A DNA stretch of 64,000 bases from Actinoplanes sp. TBRC 11911 (GTDB lineage Bacteria; Actinomycetota; Actinomycetes; Mycobacteriales; Micromonosporaceae), in contig NZ_JABBNC010000018.1 in NCBI RefSeq assembly GCF_012933445.1, positions 1-64,000 on the forward strand. Direction: 5' to 3'. Under the pieces are notes generated by a model. It ran no database searches. It worked only from the letters and a program-made list of their open reading frames with translations, and was not told the origin of the DNA. Numbering within the stretch: position 1 is the stretch's first letter; each line of letters begins with the position of its first letter. Positions 48,365 through 56,068 of this stretch are shown in pieces. Position numbers and translations under genes: made by a program.

Positions 48365-50167
48365 GTGACAGGACCTGTCGTGCCCTCACGCGGGGTGTTG
48401 CGGCCCGTCGGCTTGCCGCAGGTGCGGCTGACCGGCGGCTTCTGGGGGCGGCGCCAAGAGGTCAACGGCACCGCCACGATCGGCCACAATGCCCAGTGGA
48501 TCGACCGGATGGGCTGGAGCGGTAACTTCCGCGAGCCGCTCAAGACCGCACGCCGCCGGGGCCGCGAGTTCAGCGACTCCGAGGTCTACAAGCTGACCGA
48601 GGCGATGTGCTGGGAGTCGGCCCGGCCGGGCGGTCACCGGCACGACGCGCGCCTCAACGAGTTCACCGAGCTGATCAAGAACGCGCAGGCGCCGGACGGC
48701 TATCTGCACACCGCGTTCGGCCGGCCGGGCCAGCCCCGGCGCTACAGCGATCTGAACTTCGGGCACGAGCTCTACTGCAACGGTCACTTCCTGCAGGCCG
48801 CCGTCGCCGCGGCCCGCACCCAAAAAGCCCCGGAACTGCTTGACGTCGCCCGCAAGGTCGCCGACCACATCTGCGTCGCGTTCGGCGAGGCAGGTATCTG
48901 CGGTCATCCGGAGGTGGAGACCGCGCTGGTCGAGCTGTACCGGGTCACCGGACAGCGCCGGTATCTGGAGATGGCCGCGACCTTCGTCGAACGACGCGGC
49001 TACCGCACGCTGGCCGAGCACGAGTTCGGCTGGGGCTACTTCCAGGACGACGTCCCGGTCAAGCAGGCCGAGGTCTTCCACGGCCACGCGGTCCGCGCGC
49101 TGTACCTCGCGGCGGGCGCGGTGGATGTCGCGGTCGAGACCGGCGACGACGACCTCCTGGAGAAAATCAGAAAGCAGTTCGACCGTACGCTCGCCCGCCG
49201 CACCTATCTGACCGGCGGCATGGGATCCCGGCACCTGGACGAGAGTTACGGCGACGACTTCCAGCTCCCGTCCGACCGGTCCTATTCGGAGACCTGCGCC
49301 GGCGTGGCCACCATTCACCTGGCGCATCGGCTGCTGCTCGCCACCGGCGACATGCGCTACGGCGACATCGTCGACCGGATCCTGCACAACGTGATCGCGA
49401 CCGCGGTGGCCGACGACGGGCGGTCCTTCTTCTACGCCCACACGCTGCACCAGCGCACCCCGGCCGAGGTCCCGGAACCGGGCCACGAGCGGCTGCGCTT
49501 CGGCGGGGCCGGCCGGGCGCCGTGGTTCGAAGTGTCGTGCTGCCCCAACAACGTGGCCCGCCTGCTCGCCTCGCTCGGCACCTATCTGGTCACCGAGGAC
49601 GACGACGGCGCGCAGGTGCATCAGTTCGCGCCGATGCGGGCCGAGGCCGGCGGCATGGTCTTCGACGTCGACACGGCCTACCCGGACGGCGGGACGGTCA
49701 CCGTCACGATCGTCGAGGCGCCGCCCGAGCCCCGCACGTTGACGTTGCGGCTGCCGCAGTGGGCGAAAGAAGACGCGCCCGAAGGCGTGTTCCGCCGGGT
49801 GTTCCGGCCGGGCGAGCAGCTCCGGATGGAACTCCCGATGCGCCCCCGGTGGACCTTCCCCGACCCGCGTGCCGACGCCCTGCGAGGGTGCGCCGCGGTC
49901 GAGGTCGGCCCGCTGGTGATGTGCGCCGAATCCACAGACCAGGAGGAGGGCGTCTCCCTCGACGAGGTGCAGGTCGATACCTCGGTCGCGCCCGAGGCCG
50001 GAGCGGTGAAAGGCCGACGTACCAAGCCGGTTGACGATGACTGGCCGTACCGAAGCCACCGCGTGAGCACGGAACGACCCGATCCCGTCGTGGTCCCTCT
50101 CCTCCCGTACCACCGGTGGGCCCGTCGCGGCCCGTCCACGATGCGGATCTGGCTCCCCACCACCTAA
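48365..50167 (+). CDS. GH127 (DUF1680) beta-L-arabinofuranosidase, cytoplasmic
   Basis: A 600-residue enzyme with no signal peptide. It matches GH127 enzymes such as bifidobacterial HypBA1, which release L-arabinose from beta-1,2-linked L-arabinofuranosyl units. Motifs: VRLTGGFWGRRQEVN at the N-terminus, the (alpha/alpha)6 barrel with HGHAVRALYLAAGAVDVA, TYLTGGMGSRH, YSETCAGVA and the zinc/nucleophile site FEVSCCPNNVARLL (Cys 392 and 393). A beta-sandwich follows. GTG 48365 has GGAGG eight bases upstream. First gene of the operon; likely acts on imported oligosaccharides. Confidence 0.9.
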   Translation: MTGPVVPSRGVLRPVGLPQVRLTGGFWGRRQEVNGTATIGHNAQWIDRMGWSGNFREPLKTARRRGREFSDSEVYKLTEAMCWESARPGGHRHDARLNEFTELIKNAQAPDGYLHTAFGRPGQPRRYSDLNFGHELYCNGHFLQAAVAAARTQKAPELLDVARKVADHICVAFGEAGICGHPEVETALVELYRVTGQRRYLEMAATFVERRGYRTLAEHEFGWGYFQDDVPVKQAEVFHGHAVRALYLAAGAVDVAVETGDDDLLEKIRKQFDRTLARRTYLTGGMGSRHLDESYGDDFQLPSDRSYSETCAGVATIHLAHRLLLATGDMRYGDIVDRILHNVIATAVADDGRSFFYAHTLHQRTPAEVPEPGHERLRFGGAGRAPWFEVSCCPNNVARLLASLGTYLVTEDDDGAQVHQFAPMRAEAGGMVFDVDTAYPDGGTVTVTIVEAPPEPRTLTLRLPQWAKEDAPEGVFRRVFRPGEQLRMELPMRPRWTFPDPRADALRGCAAVEVGPLVMCAESTDQEEGVSLDEVQVDTSVAPEAGAVKGRRTKPVDDDWPYRSHRVSTERPDPVVVPLLPYHRWARRGPSTMRIWLPTT

Positions 50168-50178
50168 GGAGGTGCGCG

Positions 50179-53013
50179 ATGCCACACCCCCGGCTGGCAT
50201 TCGCGTTGTCAGCAGTCCTCGTCGGATCCTTCCTCGTCGTGGCCACGCCGGCCCAGGCTGCCCAGACCATCGGGTATCCCACGTTCTCCGGCACCTCGGC
50301 CATCCCCGCGCCGCCGGTCGCGATGACCACCGGCAACACCATGCAGGCCATCTACGACGCGGAGGCGGGTGGCACCGATTTCTGGATGGATCGGCTGCTC
50401 GCCCGCACCGGTAACGACCCGGCCGGCACCTGGCTCATGAGCCGTGGACGGGCCGTGTTCATGAAGACCCACACGCCCTCCGTTCTCGGGTTCGGCGGCC
50501 AGGTGGCGTACTGGGAAAGCATCAGTAACCAGGCGGCGTTCACCGTGACCGCGGGCACCGGCACCTGGACCGAGCAGACCGCGAGCCGGTGGCAGGCGCC
50601 GAGCCACTGGAAGAGCGTGCACACCAGCGGCTCGCTGCGGATCAACCAGACGAAGTTCATCACCCAGAACGACGTCGCGGTGGACAACCTGCAGATCACC
50701 AACACCGGTACGGCGTCGCAGACCGTCGCGCTGCGGGTGACCTCCCCGTATGCGACGACCGTGAGCGGGTCCGATTTGACCGGTTCGCGAGCGGTCAAAA
50801 ACAACCTTACGACGATATTTCCGAGACTGTCGGGTGACGGCTTTACGGCCGCGAGCGGCGCGCTCACCCGCAGCGTCACCCTGGCGGCCGGCGCCTCCAC
50901 CACGGTGAAGGTCCAAATGGGATTCATCGCCAACGAAATCCCGGAGTCCTTGTCAGAATATAACGCTTATAAGGCGCTAACTCCGGCAACGGCTTTCAGC
51001 ACCCAGGTACGCGACTACAACCGCTGGTGGGCGGTCAACATCCCGTACATCGACGTCCCCGAGCCCGCGATCAAGAAGGAGATCTACTACCGCTGGTGGC
51101 TGATGCGGTTCAACAACCTGGACGCCAACATCCCGGGCCAGGACTTCCAGTTCCCGACGAGTGTCGAGGGCGCGCTCGGCTACAACAACGCGATCGCACT
51201 GACCCAGCCGATGCACATCGACGACCTCAAGTATCTGCGCAACCCCGCACCGGCGTACGGGGACTGGTTGTCGGTGGGTCAGGTCTCCAAGAACGGCCGG
51301 TTCATGGACAACCCGGGTGACCCGGAGAACTGGTCGAACAGCTACACGCAGTACATCGCCGAGGCGGCCTGGCGCAGTTACCAGCTGCACGGCGGCCAGC
51401 CGGCCATCGCGGGCAACCTCGCCAAGTACGCCGAGGGTGACGTCAAGGGTCAGCTCTCGTTCTACGACCACAACAACAACGGCTTGATCGAGTACGACTG
51501 GGGCGCGCTCACCGGCAACGACGCGGACGCGGTGAGCTTCCACTGGCGCTCCGGCAACCTGGACCGTGCCGAGTCGGCCTATGTCTACAGTGGCGCGGTC
51601 GCGGCCTCGCAGGCGTACGCGGCGATCGGGAACACGGCCAAGGCCACCGAGATGCAGCAGATCGCGGACCGCATCAAGAACGCGATCACCACGTACCTGT
51701 GGGACTCGACGAACCAGCTCATCGAGCACCGGCACGTCTCCACCAACACGCTGGTGCCCTGGAAAGAGATCAACAACTATTACCCGTACGCGGTGGGCGC
51801 GATGCCGAACACGGCCACGTACCGGCAGGCCCTGCGGCTCTTCGCCGACCCGGCCGAATACCCGATCTTCCCGTTCTTCACCGCGAACCAGCGCGACAAG
51901 GCGGCAGCGGCGGCGGCCGGCCAGCCGGGCAGCAACAACTTCTCCACCATCAACTCGACGGTGCAGTTCCGGCTGTACTCGTCGGTGCTGCGCAACTACC
52001 CGAACCAGTGGATGTCCACCGAGGACTACAAGAAGCTCCTCTACTGGAACACGTGGGCGCAGTACATCGGCGGCAACACCGCGTACCCGGACGCCAACGA
52101 GTACTGGGCCAACTGGAACGCTTCGACGAACACCATCGGTTACCGGTCCGGCATCCACCACAACATCCTCGGCAGCAGCAACTGGACCATCATCGAGGAC
52201 GTCGCGGGCCTGCGGACGCGCAGCGACAAGCAGGTCGAGCTCAGCCCGCTGAACATCGGCTGGCCCAACTTCGCGGTCAACAACCTGCGCTACCGCAACG
52301 CCGACCTGTCGATCGTCTGGGACAACCCGGCCGACGGCGTCGCGAAGTACCCGGGCATCCCGCAGGGCTACTCGATCTTCATCAACGGCACCCGGGTCGC
52401 CACCGTCAGCGCGCTCGTGCCGCTGGTGTGGAACCCGGACACCGGCGCGGTCACCTTCCCGGGCACCACCGCGACCGTCAACTACAGCCAGGCCTACGCC
52501 GGGCTGCAGGCACCGAACCAGGTGACGCAGAACAGCGCGCAGATGGTCGACATGTTCAACAAGGCCGGCGTCGACCTGACCGCCAACCTGACGAACTACG
52601 CGCAGGGCGTCGCGACCGCCGCGTCGTACACGACCTCCGGCACCTCCGGCGCGAACGCCGTGGACGGCTTCCCGATCAACGAGCCGCTCTGGGGCACGTA
52701 CGGCTCCCCGAACGCCACCGACTACCTGGAACTCAACCTGGGCCAGGCACGCACGGTGGACGAGGTACGGCTGTGGTTCCGCAACGACCGGGCGACCAAC
52801 CGGTACCGCCAGCCCGCCTCGTACCAGATCCAGTACCTGAACGGCAGCACCTGGACCAATGTCGCGTCCGCGGTGAAGACCCCGGCCGCTCCACAGGCGA
52901 ACTACAACGTGGTCAATTTCACCGGGGTCAGCACGACCCGGCTTCGGGTGCAGGTCACCCACGCTTCCGGGTTCAAGACCGCCCTCACCGAGGTGAAGGT
53001 CTACAACCGCTGA
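50179..53013 (+). CDS. Secreted six-hairpin glycosidase with C-terminal CBM32/F5-8C domain
   Basis: A 944-residue exported enzyme. A signal peptide covers residues 1-32 (LSAVLVGSFLVVATPAQA). A beta-sandwich (about 35-260) precedes a helical (alpha/alpha)6 catalytic domain, about 275-690 (EPAIKKEIYYRWWLMRFNNLDAN, AAWRSYQLHGGQP, NGLIEYDWGALTGNDADA, TLVPWKEINNYYPYAVG). Possible acids lie in IEYDWG and WKEINNY. Residues about 805-943 are a discoidin-like carbohydrate-binding domain (DYLELNLGQARTVDEVRLWF). It resembles MGH1-like/GH63- or GH121-type enzymes in fold; the family cannot be fixed from sequence alone. A perfect TAAGGAGGT site precedes ATG 50179. Likely trims arabinose-rich polymers outside the cell. 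Confidence 0.75.
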   Translation: MPHPRLAFALSAVLVGSFLVVATPAQAAQTIGYPTFSGTSAIPAPPVAMTTGNTMQAIYDAEAGGTDFWMDRLLARTGNDPAGTWLMSRGRAVFMKTHTPSVLGFGGQVAYWESISNQAAFTVTAGTGTWTEQTASRWQAPSHWKSVHTSGSLRINQTKFITQNDVAVDNLQITNTGTASQTVALRVTSPYATTVSGSDLTGSRAVKNNLTTIFPRLSGDGFTAASGALTRSVTLAAGASTTVKVQMGFIANEIPESLSEYNAYKALTPATAFSTQVRDYNRWWAVNIPYIDVPEPAIKKEIYYRWWLMRFNNLDANIPGQDFQFPTSVEGALGYNNAIALTQPMHIDDLKYLRNPAPAYGDWLSVGQVSKNGRFMDNPGDPENWSNSYTQYIAEAAWRSYQLHGGQPAIAGNLAKYAEGDVKGQLSFYDHNNNGLIEYDWGALTGNDADAVSFHWRSGNLDRAESAYVYSGAVAASQAYAAIGNTAKATEMQQIADRIKNAITTYLWDSTNQLIEHRHVSTNTLVPWKEINNYYPYAVGAMPNTATYRQALRLFADPAEYPIFPFFTANQRDKAAAAAAGQPGSNNFSTINSTVQFRLYSSVLRNYPNQWMSTEDYKKLLYWNTWAQYIGGNTAYPDANEYWANWNASTNTIGYRSGIHHNILGSSNWTIIEDVAGLRTRSDKQVELSPLNIGWPNFAVNNLRYRNADLSIVWDNPADGVAKYPGIPQGYSIFINGTRVATVSALVPLVWNPDTGAVTFPGTTATVNYSQAYAGLQAPNQVTQNSAQMVDMFNKAGVDLTANLTNYAQGVATAASYTTSGTSGANAVDGFPINEPLWGTYGSPNATDYLELNLGQARTVDEVRLWFRNDRATNRYRQPASYQIQYLNGSTWTNVASAVKTPAAPQANYNVVNFTGVSTTRLRVQVTHASGFKTALTEVKVYNR

Positions 53014-53037
53014 ATTCATAACTGAAAGGAACGACCC

Positions 53038-54309
53038 TTGAAGAGATGGCTCGGCGGCTTAGCAGCCGTCACGCTCCTGGTCGGCGCCGCCGCGTGCGGT
53101 GGCAACGACGACGAATCGGCCGGGTCCGCCAGCGCGGACAGCGGCGCCACGCTGACCTTGTGGACCCGGGCGGCCACCGAGTCCATCTCCAAGGCGTACG
53201 CGGCCGCGTACAACGCCTCGCACAAGAACCAGGTGCAGGTGACCGCGTACCCGAACGAGGAGTACCCGGCGAAGATCGCGTCGGCGGCGGGCGCGAAGGC
53301 GCTGCCCGACCTGTTCGCCTCCGACGTGGTCTTCGCGCCGCAGTACGCCTCGCAGGGGCTGTGGCTGGACATCACCGACCAGTTCCAGGCGCTGCCGGTC
53401 AAGGACAAGGTCGCGCCGGCGCACGTTCGCAACGGCACCTGGCAGAACCGGAACTACGCGGTCCCGCACACCATCGACATGTCCGTGATGCTCTACAACA
53501 AGGACCTGTTCAAGAAGGCGGGTCTCGACCCGGAGAAGCCGCCGACGAACCTGAAGGAGTTCGCCGCCGACGCGCGCGCCGTGGACAAGCTCGGCGGCGA
53601 CATCAACGGCACCTACTTCGGCGGCAACTGCGGCGGCTGCAACGTCTTCACCCTGTGGCCCTCGGTCTGGGCCGCGGGCGGCGACGTGATGAACGCCGAG
53701 GGCACCGAGAGCACCATCAACAGCAAGGAGATGAGCGACGTCTTCGCGCTGTACAAGCAGCTCTTCGACGAAGGCGTGGCCGCGCCGGCGTCGAAGGACG
53801 AGGCCGGTCCGACCTGGCTCGGCGCGCTGCAGAACGGCAAGATCGGCATCGCCCCGGGCCCGTCCGCGTGGCTCGGCCTGATCGAGGAGAAGTCGAGCTT
53901 CAAGCTCGGTGTCGCCCCGATCAGCGGTCCGGACGGCGGTGAGTCCACCTTCGTCGGCGGCGACGCCATCGGCATCGGCGCGACCAGCAAGAACGCCAAG
54001 GCGGCGTGGGACTTCCTGAGCTGGACCCTCGGCGACGAGGCACAGATCGAGGTCGTCGCCAAGAACAAGGGCGTCCCGGTCCGCACCGACCTGGCCACCA
54101 ACAAGTACTCGCAGTCCGACCCGCGCGTCGTCGAGATCAACGAGCTGATGGCCAAGGGGAAGACCCCGTACGCGAAGAACTTCAACGCCACCTACAACGA
54201 CCCGCAGAGTCCGTGGGTCACCGCGTTCCGGGGTGCCCTGTTCGGCCCCGACCCGAAGAAGTCCCTGGACGACGGCGCCGCGGCGCTGACGGCCTCGCTG
54301 CAGAAGTAA
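53038..54309 (+). CDS. ABC sugar-binding lipoprotein
   Basis: A 423-residue extracytoplasmic binding protein (SBP_bac_1). The signal peptide ends in GAAAC (Cys 20), then an acidic Asn/Asp/Ser linker. The fold follows: LTLWTRAATESISKAYAAAYN, NEEYPAKIASAAGAKALPDLFA, YAVPHTIDMSVMLYNKDLFKKAGL and KNAKAAWDFLSWT. It delivers an oligosaccharide, probably arabino-oligosaccharide, to the two permeases that follow. TTG start with GAAAGGA. Codon 8 is a rare TTA (53059). No ATPase gene is in the locus, so it must borrow an MsmK/MsiK-type ATPase from elsewhere, as is common in actinomycetes. Confidence 0.9.
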   Translation: MKRWLGGLAAVTLLVGAAACGGNDDESAGSASADSGATLTLWTRAATESISKAYAAAYNASHKNQVQVTAYPNEEYPAKIASAAGAKALPDLFASDVVFAPQYASQGLWLDITDQFQALPVKDKVAPAHVRNGTWQNRNYAVPHTIDMSVMLYNKDLFKKAGLDPEKPPTNLKEFAADARAVDKLGGDINGTYFGGNCGGCNVFTLWPSVWAAGGDVMNAEGTESTINSKEMSDVFALYKQLFDEGVAAPASKDEAGPTWLGALQNGKIGIAPGPSAWLGLIEEKSSFKLGVAPISGPDGGESTFVGGDAIGIGATSKNAKAAWDFLSWTLGDEAQIEVVAKNKGVPVRTDLATNKYSQSDPRVVEINELMAKGKTPYAKNFNATYNDPQSPWVTAFRGALFGPDPKKSLDDGAAALTASLQK

Positions 54310-54321
54310 CCCGGAGAGATC

Positions 54322-55218
54322 ATGACAATGCTCGCCACGAGGGCGGTCGAGGCGGAGGCCGTCACGCCCCGGCGCCGAAGCCGGCGCCGGAAACAGTTGA
54401 TCGGCGCTCTCTACGCCGCACCGACCGCCTTCGTGGTGGGCTTGTTCTTCCTGGTCCCGCTGGGCCTGGTCGCGTGGATGTCGTTGCACCGCTGGCCGCT
54501 GCTCGGTCCGCCGTCGATGAACGTGCCGGACAACTACACCGCGCTCAGCGACGACAAGCTCCTGAGCACCGCGCTCTGGTTCACCCTGAAATACACGGTC
54601 CTGGTCACCGTGCTGCTCTTCGTGATCTCGTTCGGACTCGCGCTGATCGTGCAGCACCGCTTCCGTGGCGTCGCGATCCTGCGTACGGCGTTCTTCCTGC
54701 CCGCGGCGGTGGGATTCGCCAGCGCCTCGCTGCTCTTCCTGGGGCTGCTCAGCTCCGAGATCGGGCCCTTCGGCAGCAAGTTGCCGTCGGTGAGCAGCAG
54801 TCCGACCGCGGCCCTGTCGTCGGCCGTCGGCCTGGTGCTGTGGCGATTCGCCGGCTTCAACATGCTGATCCTGCTCACCGGGCTGCAGGCGATTCCCACC
54901 GAGGTGTACGAGGCGGCGCGGCTGGACGGCGCCTCGTGGTGGCAGACGTTCCGCTCGATCACGCTGCCGCTGATGCGCACCACGATCGCGCTCGTTCTCA
55001 CCCTGATGGTGAGCGGGTCGCTGCTCGCCTTCGACCAGTTCTGGATCCTGACCCGCGGCGGCCCCGACAACAGCACCACGTCGCTGGTCATGGTGATCTA
55101 CCGCAAGGCCTTCATCGAGCTGGATCTCGGCTCGGCGGCGGCCGTCTCGGTGCTGCTGCTCGTCCTGCTTCTCATCGTCAGCGTGGTGCAGCTGCGGGTG
55201 CTGCGCCGCCGGTCCTAG
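54322..55218 (+). CDS. ABC sugar permease, MalF-like
   Basis: A 298-residue permease with six transmembrane helices (first at about 27-50, LYAAPTAFVVGLFFLVPLGLV). The EAA loop EVYEAARLDGASWWQTFRSI contacts the ATPase. GGAGAG site; 12 bases after the binding-protein gene. Confidence 0.92.
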   Translation: MTMLATRAVEAEAVTPRRRSRRRKQLIGALYAAPTAFVVGLFFLVPLGLVAWMSLHRWPLLGPPSMNVPDNYTALSDDKLLSTALWFTLKYTVLVTVLLFVISFGLALIVQHRFRGVAILRTAFFLPAAVGFASASLLFLGLLSSEIGPFGSKLPSVSSSPTAALSSAVGLVLWRFAGFNMLILLTGLQAIPTEVYEAARLDGASWWQTFRSITLPLMRTTIALVLTLMVSGSLLAFDQFWILTRGGPDNSTTSLVMVIYRKAFIELDLGSAAAVSVLLLVLLLIVSVVQLRVLRRRS

Positions 55219-55230
55219 GAGGAACTTCGC

Positions 55231-56022
55231 ATGCGATTCGGCATGTCCCGGGTCACCGGCGCCGCGCTGGCCATCCTGTTCCTGTTTCCGCTGGTGTGGA
55301 GCGCGTGGGCGTCGGTGCGCACGCCGTCCGGTTTCGGCCTGGCGAACTATCAGCGGTTGTTCACCTCGGACAACGGCATCCGATTCGAGCACGTGGCGAA
55401 CAGCCTCGCGGTCAGCGCGATGACCGTCGGCGGCACGCTGCTCGTCGCCACCCTGGGCGGGTACGCGTTCGGCCGTTTCCACTTCCCCGGCAAGAACATC
55501 CTGTTCCTGCTCACCCTGGCGATCCTGATGGTCCCGTACGCCACCATCCTGATCGCCCTCTACGTCCTGCTCGGCTGGATCGGGCTGCAGGACTCGCTGA
55601 TCGGGCTCAGCCTCGTCCTGATCATGTTCCAGCTCCCGTTCTCGATCTTCATGATGCGCAACGCGTTCGAGGCGATCCCCAACGAACTCGAGGAGTCGGC
55701 CCAGATCGACGGCTGCGGCAGCATCGCCACGCTCGTGCGGGTGCTGCTGCCCGCGGTACGCCCCGGCCTGGTCACCGTGTCGCTCTTCGCGTTCCTCACC
55801 TCGTGGGGCGAGTTCTTCGCCCCGCTGATCCTGCTCAACTCGACCGACAAGTTCACCATGATGCTCGCCGTGGTCAACATGCGCACCGCGACCTTCGGCG
55901 CGATCGACTACCCGGCTCTCGAGGCCGGCGTCACGTTCATGGCCATCCCCTGTCTCATCCTCTTCGTCGTTCTGCAACGCAGCTACGTCCGCGGCTTCAT
56001 GTCCGGCGCGCTGCGCGGCTGA
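55231..56022 (+). CDS. ABC sugar permease, MalG-like
   Basis: A 263-residue permease with six transmembrane helices (first at about 9-28, AALAILFLFPLVWSAWASV). The EAA loop reads ELEESAQIDGCGSIATLVRVLLP. GGAGG site; 12 bases after the MalF-like gene. Forms a channel with it. Confidence 0.92.
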   Translation: MRFGMSRVTGAALAILFLFPLVWSAWASVRTPSGFGLANYQRLFTSDNGIRFEHVANSLAVSAMTVGGTLLVATLGGYAFGRFHFPGKNILFLLTLAILMVPYATILIALYVLLGWIGLQDSLIGLSLVLIMFQLPFSIFMMRNAFEAIPNELEESAQIDGCGSIATLVRVLLPAVRPGLVTVSLFAFLTSWGEFFAPLILLNSTDKFTMMLAVVNMRTATFGAIDYPALEAGVTFMAIPCLILFVVLQRSYVRGFMSGALRG

Positions 56023-56068
56023 CTCCCCGTTCGACTTCCCTGTTCCCCTCAATTCTGGGAGGTCTGAA

